Origin: a virus
Length of the DNA: 23,768 nucleotides
Direction: 5' to 3' (one strand)
Virus record (IMG/VR): IMGVR_UViG_3300018048_000062
Coordinates: 1-23,768 of that record
A program made the position numbers and the translations under genes. This document shows, one piece after another, positions 15,787 to 22,079 of the stretch. How positions within the stretch are numbered: position 1 is the first letter of the stretch; each line of letters opens with the position of its first letter. The notes under the pieces are model-generated. The model made no database searches. It had not been told where the DNA came from and saw only the letters and a list, made by a program, of their open reading frames with translations.

Positions 15787-16298
15787 CCTGCGATCTCCAT
15801 CAGTGTTAGAGTTGAGATTTCATTATTTGATTGTGAGGCAACTTCGCCACTATTAGCGTCTGTGTATGCGCCGTTCATAGTTTTATATGTAATTGCTGAC
15901 GTAGTAGCAGGACTGTCTAAATAGTGAATGTTCACAGGAGAATATAGTTCAATATAACCATTCCCCGCTGTTCCTGCCGCAATACCAGCTTTTCTTGCGT
16001 GGTTATAGACAAGAGTCGCATCTCTGTACAATTGAATCTTGAGTATGTTTAAGGCGTTCGTGTTCCTAGCGACATAATGCTGTTGATCTACCAACACCAA
16101 AATTTTATTAGATGTTGATGTGGGTGTGATAGTTGCCGTTAATCCTGTGTCAACAAAGCTTGTACTTGCATTAACAGTTGTTGTGCTATATGTGCCCTGA
16201 ACAACCTGAATAACACTCCCACTAGGAAGCTGAAGGTTAGGCGCACTGATCTTACTCGCGAGATTCGGGGAGATGTTGTCTACATAGAGTGTTGTCAT
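15783..16298 (-). CDS. Small fibre-like virion protein, EIAG family (copy 2)
   Basis: This 171-residue member has the head MTTLYVDNISPNLASKISAP, then LQLPSGSVIQVVQG at about residues 23-36. It continues with TASTSFVDTGLTATITPTST-like sequence, SNKILVLVDQQHYVAR, QLYRDATLVYNHA, HYLDSPATTSAITYKT and the ending ISTLTLMEIAG. The central insert around HARKAGIAAGTAGNGYIELY is unique to this copy and may be a surface loop. ATGA overlaps connect it to both neighbours, and both junctions carry the exact 17-base repeat described separately. Role as for the rest of the array. Confidence 0.75.
   Translation of the reverse strand: MTTLYVDNISPNLASKISAPNLQLPSGSVIQVVQGTYSTTTVNASTSFVDTGLTATITPTSTSNKILVLVDQQHYVARNTNALNILKIQLYRDATLVYNHARKAGIAAGTAGNGYIELYSPVNIHYLDSPATTSAITYKTMNGAYTDANSGEVASQSNNEISTLTLMEIAG
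15784..15800 (-). repeat. 17-base junction repeat, copy b
   Basis: Exact copy at the ATGA overlap between the EIAG genes at 15783-16298 and 15301-15786. Confidence 0.85.
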
Positions 16299-16831
16299 CC
16301 TGCGATCTCCATTAAGTAAATACTGGAGTTACTGTTATCATTTATACGCACCTGAACACCTTCACCAGTCGTTGCAAATTGCACAATATATGTAATTGAA
16401 GTTCCAGCAGGTTGAGCAGGTGCATCAATCAATGTAAAACAACCGTGTCTATCTGCGTCACCTGATGAGGTGTTATTAGCACGTTGTATACGGCTTGATG
16501 ATAGCTCAGTGTCTGACCCAGAAATACGTCTGACTAACTTAATGTTCATAGCGGGGTGGCTTAATGGTGATACTCCTACGGTAAAACTCAAAACAAATTT
16601 AGAATTGGCTTGTGTAGAAGTTACAGTTAAAGAAACATTGCTATCCGCATAAGTTGTAGAAGTAGAAGTTACTTGACCTCCAGGAGCATCAGTTGCAGTT
16701 TGCAAAATACTGCCCGGTGCAACTACTGCGCTAGAGCATTCCAACGTCTGCCCAGACGGGATAATCACCTTGTTCGCATTGGCCCCTGTTGTCGGGCCTT
16801 TCAATGTTTGTACTATGAGTTCGCTTGCCAT
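16295..16831 (-). CDS. Small fibre-like virion protein, EIAG family (copy 1)
   Basis: This is a 178-residue member and the first EIAG gene to be transcribed. The head MASELIVQTLKGPTTGANAN with VIIPSGQTLECS matches copy 5 near 6600. It then reads VAPGSILQTATDAPGGQVT, VSLTVTSTQANSKFVLSFTV, RISGSDTELSSSRIQRAN and TLIDAPAQPAGTSITYIVQF, ending SSIYLMEIAG. The usual YLDSPATTS segment has become LIDAPAQPAGTS, so this copy is divergent in the core but standard at its C terminus. Its ATG is one base after the TGA of the 16833-17177 gene. Confidence 0.75.
   Translation of the reverse strand: MASELIVQTLKGPTTGANANKVIIPSGQTLECSSAVVAPGSILQTATDAPGGQVTSTSTTYADSNVSLTVTSTQANSKFVLSFTVGVSPLSHPAMNIKLVRRISGSDTELSSSRIQRANNTSSGDADRHGCFTLIDAPAQPAGTSITYIVQFATTGEGVQVRINDNSNSSIYLMEIAG
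16296..16312 (-). repeat. 17-base junction repeat, copy a
   Basis: Exact copy at the ATGA overlap between the EIAG genes at 16295-16831 and 15783-16298. Confidence 0.85.
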
Positions 16832-16832
16832 A

Positions 16833-17177
16833 TCAGATAATCGTTAACGTCCCGTCAATTGTAATAGTCCCATTGTTCGTAATCGGACCGGCCATGAATG
16901 CATTACTATTTGAATCAATGGTTAATACCACTGCTGAATCAATTAAGTTTGCATTTCTAAAAATTGGTACTGTATTCTCAATTGCAATATTCGTAGTCAA
17001 GGCATCAAGTGATACAGATGAATCAAGTAGATTTGCACCATTAAGTTTAGAATTATTGGTCAACAATGTCCCATCAGAATCTGGTACTGTCAGAGTCCGA
17101 TTTGCATTCGTTTCTGGTGCCTGTAGTGTAACATCACCAGTTCCGTTTGTTACACCTTTAACTACAAAATTTGCCAT
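16833..17177 (-). CDS. Short structural protein with AGP...II C-terminal motif
   Basis: This 114-residue protein opens MANFVVKGVTNGTGDVTLQA, and the segment ETNANRTLTVPDSDGTLLTN is the short beta-repeat connector typical of phage fibre proteins (compare NLSGTLLTS at 19883-20551 and LPDEAGTILTD at 18796-19515). The C terminus SNAFMAGPITNNGTITIDGT with final LTII belongs to the AGP-ending family. In the second cassette the homologous gene (6646-7113) sits one position further along. It follows the third-family partner gene with 8 bases between and has an AAGGA ribosome site inside the previous stop region. Likely an adaptor or shaft piece; no known enzyme motif. Confidence 0.68.
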   Translation of the reverse strand: MANFVVKGVTNGTGDVTLQAPETNANRTLTVPDSDGTLLTNNSKLNGANLLDSSVSLDALTTNIAIENTVPIFRNANLIDSAVVLTIDSNSNAFMAGPITNNGTITIDGTLTII

Positions 17178-17182
17178 ACTAT

Positions 17183-17190
17183 TATTTATC
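17183..17190 (-). promoter_or_regulatory. Possible late promoter box, one mismatch
   Basis: The minus strand reads GATAAATA six bases before the ATG at 17177 and overlapping the preceding stop codon. It is close to the start codon and imperfect, so this is a weak candidate. The same bases may serve only as part of the AAGGA ribosome site and stop. Confidence 0.2.
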
Positions 17191-17374
17191 CTTCATCCGC
17201 AGGTTGAATCTCAAGTTCACCTGCTTCTACTTGTCTCATGATTTCCGCATAGTCTGAATTTGTAAGATCAATTGGGACTGACCACTCTTGACCATTAATC
17301 GTTGCATTGACACACTTAATATTATTTTGAGAATCCTTCACATACTGAGCCGATGTAATATTCATAGTTTCCAT
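17186..17374 (-). CDS. Small partner protein of fibre (PLDPANRHYAEIM family, copy 1, divergent)
   Basis: This 62-residue protein starts METMNITSAQYVKDSQNN and ends YAEIMRQVEAGELEIQPADE plus Gly. The middle has drifted: VPIDLTNSDYAEIM replaces VPLDPANRHYAEIM, so the Pro-Ala-Asn core is lost while both termini are retained. That suggests that the terminal segments matter most in this protein. The ATG directly follows the TAA of the fibre at 17375-18532, with the same 20-base junction as at 7801-7820. Inferred as a fibre-linked assembly or attachment partner. Confidence 0.7.
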   Translation of the reverse strand: METMNITSAQYVKDSQNNIKCVNATINGQEWSVPIDLTNSDYAEIMRQVEAGELEIQPADEG

Positions 17375-17388
17375 TTATAACTCCGCAT
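17369..17388 (-). repeat. 20-base fibre/partner junction repeat, second location
   Basis: Identical in direct orientation to 7801-7820 and located at the equivalent boundary of the first fibre and its 62-residue partner. Confidence 0.8.
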
Positions 17389-18532
17389 TAAAACTAATAA
17401 CAACTGCACTACCAAAATTAATGTTACCTGCATCACCAGCCGTTGTACTAGCCATAGTTGAAGCAAATGCTACACCATCTACGGAACTGCCCCAGTTGTA
17501 TAGTGTTCCGCTTCCTTTAGGTGATATTACCCCACCTTTGTATACGTTATGTTGATATGCAGTACCGTCATTATATCCACTTATATTATGTGTCATAGAT
17601 GGATTTGTACGCATCCTGCAGGGAAAAAATATACTTATTATAGCTTCACCAGTTGCAGCTGCAGTCATAATGTAGTTGCTTCTAGCCTGATGTGCATAAA
17701 AGTACCGTTGGCACAGGGCAAGTTCTTCTCCGTAACTTCTATGCTCGAACGGAGTTGCAATAGAACCGACTTCTAGTTGAATACCAGTGATTTGCCAAGT
17801 AGCGGATGTAGCATCAAATAAATTAACTTGGTTTGTAGACATATTGGCATTGCTGGTAAGCCATGATCCTGCTGTACCCTCACTCGCAGTTCCAGCAAGC
17901 CACCACGTAATAATCATACCTGTTGAATTATCAGTATTCCAAGTTCCAGTTGTAATTGCTGGGATTGTTAATGTTTTATATTCCCAAGTGTTAGCGGCAG
18001 ATATTGTGTACTCTGCTAAATATACCCTATTTGCCCCACTGTTCTTAAAAGATATGGAGTATGTTCCTATTTTAGTTGAACGAACCCAAAACGATACAGT
18101 AAATTGCTTACAGCTTGTTGTTCCAAGCCCAATGCTTACGGTGTCTTGACCTTCTATGCGTGTCGTTAATCCTGCATACGTAGAGCCACTTGGAGTCTTG
18201 GTAGCTGTTGTTGTTAATTTTAAGGAATTCTTAAACGTGTCTGGGGCTTCACTTACCTGTTGGACACTTGCGTCTGAACTAGAATTATTTTCATGTTTAA
18301 ACCTATCAGTCACAAATGTTCCAGCCGCAGTAACAGTTGCATTTCTTTGGTCAACAATTTGTGATCCGTTGATAATAAGATTACGCCGACCACCGATCTG
18401 ACCTACATTCAAATAAGTAGCAGATAATGCCGTTGTCGGTTGAAGTTCTCCGGCATTAATCACATCACCATCACTATCAACAGTGAATAGTGAGCTTGAA
18501 ATTTCTCCGGTTGACTTAATAGTTAATGGCAT
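17375..18532 (-). CDS. Tail fibre/receptor-binding protein with carbohydrate-binding-like module (copy 1)
   Basis: This 385-residue fibre has a short head (MPLTIKSTGEISSSLFTVDS) instead of the longer heads of the other copies. The module starts GGRRNLIINGSQIVDQRN at about residue 47, continues RIEGQDTVSIGLGTTS, SAANTWEYKTLTIPAITTG and ITGIQLEVGSIATPFEHR, YGEELALCQRYFY, and ends with an 85-residue unique tail and SFNAEL. It is the most divergent of the three: the usual MQVAQRG is SQIVDQRN. A possible original start lies 55 bases upstream at 18587 in another frame (see the 18516-18587 entry), which would make this a frameshift-shortened gene. It is probably still functional, since the rest of the frame is intact. 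Confidence 0.78.
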   Translation of the reverse strand: MPLTIKSTGEISSSLFTVDSDGDVINAGELQPTTALSATYLNVGQIGGRRNLIINGSQIVDQRNATVTAAGTFVTDRFKHENNSSSDASVQQVSEAPDTFKNSLKLTTTATKTPSGSTYAGLTTRIEGQDTVSIGLGTTSCKQFTVSFWVRSTKIGTYSISFKNSGANRVYLAEYTISAANTWEYKTLTIPAITTGTWNTDNSTGMIITWWLAGTASEGTAGSWLTSNANMSTNQVNLFDATSATWQITGIQLEVGSIATPFEHRSYGEELALCQRYFYAHQARSNYIMTAAATGEAIISIFFPCRMRTNPSMTHNISGYNDGTAYQHNVYKGGVISPKGSGTLYNWGSSVDGVAFASTMASTTAGDAGNINFGSAVVISFNAEL

Positions 18533-18587
18533 CGTTTACTCCAGTGCCGTCAGCTTTCTTGATTGTGTTTACAAGGATTTCGCTCAT
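18516..18587 (-). pseudogene. Detached fibre head (MSEILVN...), probable frameshift remnant or tiny gene
   Basis: This 23-residue reading frame is MSEILVNTIKKADGTGVNDA then INY. Its ATG overlaps the stop of the chaperone-like gene at 18584 by four bases (ATGA), the coupling style used all over this region, and its first residues match the head of the fibre at 13994-15259 (MSEILVNQLKTAAGQS). It runs 17 bases into the fibre gene at 17375-18532 in a different frame. A single-base change near 18530 would fuse it to that fibre and give a head of normal length. It could instead be a real small gene or an artefact of assembly. Confidence 0.45.
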
Positions 18588-18796
18588 TCTGGTTTCTCCG
18601 GCCAGACTACATCATCAGGATTATCTGTTGTTGACGGCAAATCCCTCAGTGCTTGTCTATATTCTGATTCAGCTTCCGTCATTGTGCGATCAGTAGTTGC
18701 CCACCAGTCTGTTTCTGTCAATAAACTGTTGCGCTGATCCCGTACATCTTTCCACTTAGCCGCAAGGATTTGTTCTTCTGTCATTGAGTATTCCAT
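18584..18796 (-). CDS. Phage tail assembly chaperone-like protein, short form
   Basis: This 70-residue protein contains KWKDVRDQRNSLLTETDWWA, ESEYRQALRDLPS and the ending DDVVWPEKPE, matching the C-terminal half of the 4109-4492 product almost position by position (Phage_tail_APC-like). I choose the ATG at 18796 and not the one eight codons earlier (18820): it forms a TAATG overlap with the preceding stop and has GAGGAA six bases upstream, which is the pattern of the neighbouring genes. The N-terminal domain present in the other copy is absent. It sits just before the first fibre cassette and is a likely assembly helper for it. Confidence 0.7.
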   Translation of the reverse strand: MEYSMTEEQILAAKWKDVRDQRNSLLTETDWWATTDRTMTEAESEYRQALRDLPSTTDNPDDVVWPEKPE

Positions 18797-19515
18797 TACA
18801 GATTCCTCGTAATTGTCCAAGTGTTAGTTGCTCCACCGCCACCGGAAGCCTGTGGAACAAGCACTCGTATTTCCCAAACACCTTTAAAGGTTGCTGAACC
18901 TACAGACGAGGTGACCTTAAATGATGTGCCTGAAACAGACATATTGATAGATGGGTTGTTTCCACTATCTGAACCCGCAGAAATTTGAGCGGCAGTAAAT
19001 GTGGAGTTGTTCAAATCAAAGTAAAAAGTATTCATGGTTGTAAGCCCATTACCTACAGTCCCATGATGCCCGCATGCATCTACAACAACTAATCCTCTGC
19101 AATATATATTACTTGTTACAGAAGGAGTAATTGTAATTAAATCAGTTGCGCTTGTGCCGACAGTCCCAGCAATTACTTCACGATGTGAAAAACCACCGTT
19201 AGAATAGTTTGTTATGCCAACAATTCTTTCTTCTTGATAAATATATTGCGTTCCATCAATGAAACCGTTGGCATCTAACTGTGCGTAGCTAGTGGCATCT
19301 GTAAGTATTGTCCCCGCCTCATCTGGCAGAGTCAGTGTGCGATCACTAGCACTTGATGGTGGATTAATACTAAATGTACCACCACCACTTGACTTGACTT
19401 TCAGACCACCACTACTAAATCCAGTAGCAGTAGCCATAGTCCCATCACTGTCAAATGTTAGTGCTGCACTTACTGCATCTGGATGTTGTATATTGTCTAG
19501 CTTCAGTGTCGACAT
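18796..19515 (-). CDS. Fibre-like structural protein
   Basis: This 239-residue protein has a head MSTLKLDNIQHPDAVSAALT followed by FDSDGTMATATGF and the connector NPPSSASDRTLTLPDEAGTI with LTD, all typical of short phage fibre heads. The C-terminal two-thirds are a beta-rich domain (VIAGTVGTSATDLITITPSV, MNTFYFDLNNSTFTAAQ) ending in a glycine run GGGGATNTWTITRNL. I do not recognise that domain; glycine-rich tips occur in adhesins of some T4-like phages, but this run is only four glycines. The ribosome site is AAAGGA with nine bases spacing. It is joined to the downstream chaperone-like gene by TAATG. Confidence 0.65.
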   Translation of the reverse strand: MSTLKLDNIQHPDAVSAALTFDSDGTMATATGFSSGGLKVKSSGGGTFSINPPSSASDRTLTLPDEAGTILTDATSYAQLDANGFIDGTQYIYQEERIVGITNYSNGGFSHREVIAGTVGTSATDLITITPSVTSNIYCRGLVVVDACGHHGTVGNGLTTMNTFYFDLNNSTFTAAQISAGSDSGNNPSINMSVSGTSFKVTSSVGSATFKGVWEIRVLVPQASGGGGATNTWTITRNL

Positions 19516-19518
19516 TGA

Positions 19519-19881
19519 TTAGTCCTTTGGATACTTAGCTTTAACAGCTGCAATAGTATCTTGCCAGTTAGTTGTTCCATTTACTCCATCCCAATATAAC
19601 ATATCAAGTTGTTGATCCATTGGTGGATATTCTGAACGTCTATTTAAAATATATTCTGCATTGGCCGCATCATGTGCTGCCTGAAGTTCTGCTACCTTTG
19701 CATCAAATTCTGCTTCAGTTGGTTTGGTTACACCGTCTTGAATAACAATGGCGTGTTCCCAACACATACGCTGATCGTTTGGAATTTTGTTTCCGTCTGC
19801 GTCAACCTTTGCCCATCCATACCAGTTAGGAGTGTCAGGACGCAGGGCTTTCAGAGCATCTTGTACAAAGTCTGGTTGCAT
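19519..19881 (-). CDS. Chaperone-like small protein linked to fibres
   Basis: This is a 120-residue, mostly helical protein. It begins MQPDFVQDALKALRPDTPNW, has a helix VAELQAAHDAANAEYILNRR around residues 63-82, and ends with YPPMDQQLDMLYWDGVN then WQDTIAAVKAKYPKD. The YPPxxxQLDMLYWDG...W...I..VK..YPK end is one I have seen repeatedly in small proteins beside tail-fibre genes of marine T4-like phages. Assembly help is inferred from context and size; no biochemical role is known to me. AGGAGA lies about nine bases before the ATG, inside the last codons of the upstream gene. Confidence 0.6.
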   Translation of the reverse strand: MQPDFVQDALKALRPDTPNWYGWAKVDADGNKIPNDQRMCWEHAIVIQDGVTKPTEAEFDAKVAELQAAHDAANAEYILNRRSEYPPMDQQLDMLYWDGVNGTTNWQDTIAAVKAKYPKD

Positions 19882-19882
19882 C

Positions 19883-20551
19883 TTAGGTGTCTCCTAGTCG
19901 AATAAATAAAACATTAGTTGAGTTAGATGATGTATCGCCAAGAACAACGGTTGATGTTTCACCGTCATCAGCGGCAAAACGAAACTTAACTTTATCGTTA
20001 GCAACATCAGTAACGTCAAAGACAGTTGTTGTCACAACGCCACCGTGAGTAGTGTTGGTGTTTATTCGACCAATGCTTTCTCCATTTTGCGCTCTTAGAG
20101 AATAAGTAGAATTGTTGCGAGTATGGTATATGTCCCCAAAAAGACCACGGCAAGACCCGTTTAACGCAAGACGGCAAGTAAGTTGAATATGCCAGATACC
20201 AGTTTCTGGGAAAGTAAATACGCCAGAAGATTCAGTCATACCAGTTCCAATCTTCGTAAAATCTGTATCAACACGTTCCCAATTTGATGTCAAAAAATTC
20301 GTTCCGCCAGAATACGATGCGCTCAAACGATACATATCCATCCCAGTAATACCATTCGCAAAACCAGATGGGAATGAAGTCAGTGCAGTACCACTCGTCA
20401 GAATAGCACTTGGAAAATCCGATGAATCACTAGCACTTGTCAGTAATGTACCACTGAGATTTGGTACTGTAATACTACCTGCACCTGCTACTGCCGGAGC
20501 CTGTAGATCGACATATCCTGAGGTATCACCTTTAATTCTTATCTTAGCCAT
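19883..20551 (-). CDS. Fibre protein with C1q/TNF-like globular tip
   Basis: This 222-residue protein has a head MAKIRIKGDTSGYVDLQAPA and a connector ITVPNLSGTLLTSASDSSDF, then a globular domain from about residue 85. The pattern FTKIGTGMTESSGVFTFPET then GIWHIQLTCRLAL and the final NVLFIRLGDT resembles a C1q/TNF jelly-roll, a fold used for trimeric receptor-binding tips. This is a pattern-level call. It starts right after a TAA (TAAATG), with no clear separate ribosome site, so it is probably translated by coupling to the 20552-20776 gene. Confidence 0.65.
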   Translation of the reverse strand: MAKIRIKGDTSGYVDLQAPAVAGAGSITVPNLSGTLLTSASDSSDFPSAILTSGTALTSFPSGFANGITGMDMYRLSASYSGGTNFLTSNWERVDTDFTKIGTGMTESSGVFTFPETGIWHIQLTCRLALNGSCRGLFGDIYHTRNNSTYSLRAQNGESIGRINTNTTHGGVVTTTVFDVTDVANDKVKFRFAADDGETSTVVLGDTSSNSTNVLFIRLGDT

Positions 20552-20776
20552 TTATACAATTACCCATACTGCATTTGTTTCAAGAGTCACAGTGACATCA
20601 CTATCTAGTGTTAATGGTCCGGCAGTCATTGCAGACTTATTTGCTCCAATTGTATAATCAGCAGTCAATGACTGAGCATTCTCCCAGAATACAATTGTTG
20701 CCGACAAATCATCAGTCTGAATAACACCATTCTGAACCTTACTGACACCTGTTGTTCCGTTAATTTCAATAGCCAT
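20552..20776 (-). CDS. Short structural protein with AGP...IV C-terminal motif
   Basis: This 74-residue protein opens MAIEINGTTGVSKVQNGVIQ, a head I recognise from marine phage fibre proteins, followed by FWENAQSLTADYTIGANKSA, MTAGPLTLDSDVTVT and the final VWVIV. It is close to the last 55 residues of the 20777-21541 product (LWENASTISTNYIITSGNNA, ISAGPILIDSAVSVT, WVVV). It looks like the same C-terminal piece on a different, minimal head. TAA and ATG abut at both of its ends. Function is unknown; a shaft or adaptor is plausible. Confidence 0.65.
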   Translation of the reverse strand: MAIEINGTTGVSKVQNGVIQTDDLSATIVFWENAQSLTADYTIGANKSAMTAGPLTLDSDVTVTLETNAVWVIV

Positions 20777-21541
20777 TTACACAACCACCCATCGTGATCC
20801 ACTTGGTACTGTTACTGATACTGCCGAATCAATTAAAATTGGTCCGGCCGAAATTGCATTATTGCCTGATGTGATTATATAATTTGTAGAAATTGTACTA
20901 GCATTTTCCCACAAACCAAATGTCGTTGTATTTCCACCACTTGCAATACTATCTGCTTGAAATTCTCCAACACCTGCATTATAGATGATGGTATGTCCGT
21001 CTTGTAATCCAGTCAGATTTACATCTGATAACTGAGCCATTGCTGATGCTGCAGAATCAAGTTCAAACTGACCAGATGAATCCTTGTACGTTAGAACCTG
21101 ACCGTCTTGCAATGTACCAAGATTGACATTACTTAGACTATCCAATCCAATACTAAGATTAATAATACCCGAACCATCACCAACAAGAGTACCACCAGTT
21201 AATGTGACATTATCATTGAATGTCACAGGTCCTTCAAATGCACCACCTCTTGCTCTAGAAACCGTATCGGCAATTGCAAAAACATCATAGACTACAACCT
21301 CGATAACATCTGAGTCACCAAGGGAATCCAATGCTGAAATTGTATTGGCAGTCGTTGTAACATAGTCGGTACCAGCAACAAGTGTGATACCATTGAGCAT
21401 GACATCAACGTACTTACCATCCGTAAAGGTGAGTGTACGGCTGTCATCGTCTGCGCCAGAGATACTAGTATCTCCACCAACACTGGTGTAGTAGTATCTA
21501 TCTCTGACCCCAACTGAGGGTGACTTACCAATATATGCCAT
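20777..21541 (-). CDS. Virion structural protein of marine phage type (MAYIGKSP family)
   Basis: This 254-residue protein has an N-terminal domain (residues 1-100) MAYIGKSPSVGVRDRYYYTS, GADDDSRTLTF, GKYVDVMLNGITLVAGTDYV and SDVIEVVVYDVFAIADTV, well known to me from marine phage tail genes. A beta-repeat section follows (FEGPVTFNDNVTLTGGTLVG and two copies of LSxVNLxxLQDGxxxxY around residues 132-175). The end is the AGP family, NNAISAGPILIDSAVSV and WVVV. It has its own exact late promoter box at 21563-21570 and an AAAAGAGA ribosome site. It probably starts a transcript covering the first fibre cassette. Confidence 0.72.
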   Translation of the reverse strand: MAYIGKSPSVGVRDRYYYTSVGGDTSISGADDDSRTLTFTDGKYVDVMLNGITLVAGTDYVTTTANTISALDSLGDSDVIEVVVYDVFAIADTVSRARGGAFEGPVTFNDNVTLTGGTLVGDGSGIINLSIGLDSLSNVNLGTLQDGQVLTYKDSSGQFELDSAASAMAQLSDVNLTGLQDGHTIIYNAGVGEFQADSIASGGNTTTFGLWENASTISTNYIITSGNNAISAGPILIDSAVSVTVPSGSRWVVV

Positions 21542-21554
21542 TTAGCAATCTCTT

Positions 21555-22064
21555 TTATAAACTATTTATAGGCCAATTATTGATGATTGAGACTCCGTCA
21601 GAATCCGTTTCATACAATGCCATGAATTCGTTTAGGTTAACTGTCGCATTAATTGCAGTTTCAATAGTATTTGAAGCCTGACGAACTGCTGTACGATATG
21701 TCGATACTGCTTCTGGTATTGAATCTCCAGTCTCTGAATTTCTTACAATATACCAATCAGTCATCTGAAGTAGACCACCAGCAGTTGTCTTTGTCTGATT
21801 CACTGCATTTGTTTTAAGTCCAGGCGTGGTAATTAATTCACCAGCACCATCGGAATCAATGACATCCTCGAGTGCTCTTGGAACATCTGGTGCCCAATAG
21901 AATCGATTGTCATAAGATACTGGTTGGAGGTCTTCATTCCAGACCAGACCTTTTGCTGCTTTCTCTTCGTCAGACCAATTATTCCAAGAATATGGATGTT
22001 GAGTACCGGTATTGTCGGTCCAAGATCTTCCGACCCGTATGACTTTACCTAAGTAAGTCCACAT
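21555..22064 (-). CDS. Fibre-linked protein with chaperone-like C-terminal region
   Basis: This is a 169-residue protein. The N-terminal half is MWTYLGKVIRVGRSWTDNTG, YSWNNWSDEEKAAKGLVW and NRFYWAPDVPRALEDV, a Trp-rich unit I have seen in marine phage fibre clusters. The C-terminal half has LLQMTDWYIVRNSETGDSIP, then STYRTAVRQASNTIETAINA, similar in layout (TDW..., YR.A.R) to the tail assembly chaperone group at 4109 and 18584. AGGAGA precedes the ATG by nine bases. It follows the split adhesin at 22080-23768 and may be its assembly helper; the client is inferred from position only. Confidence 0.62.
   Translation of the reverse strand: MWTYLGKVIRVGRSWTDNTGTQHPYSWNNWSDEEKAAKGLVWNEDLQPVSYDNRFYWAPDVPRALEDVIDSDGAGELITTPGLKTNAVNQTKTTAGGLLQMTDWYIVRNSETGDSIPEAVSTYRTAVRQASNTIETAINATVNLNEFMALYETDSDGVSIINNWPINSL
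21563..21570 (-). promoter_or_regulatory. T4-type late promoter box inside the end of the 21555-22064 gene
   Basis: The minus strand reads TATAAATA exactly, 22 bases before the ATG at 21541. Initiation 6-7 bases downstream would leave a short leader with AAAAGAGA. The box is embedded in the codons for Pro-Ile-Asn-Ser near the C terminus of the upstream gene. Confidence 0.65.
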
Positions 22065-22079
22065 TGTTTTTATCTCCTA

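Noticed and set aside
18797-18820. An earlier ATG at 18820 for the short chaperone-like gene
   Set aside because: The ATG at 18796 has a GAGGAA ribosome site at good distance and the TAATG overlap that is usual in this region; the extra eight residues have no counterpart in the paralogue.
20548-20557. A late promoter reading TATAAATG at the start of the 19883-20551 gene
   Set aside because: The sequence is the abutting stop and start codons (TAAATG), overlaps the ATG itself and lacks the last A of the box.
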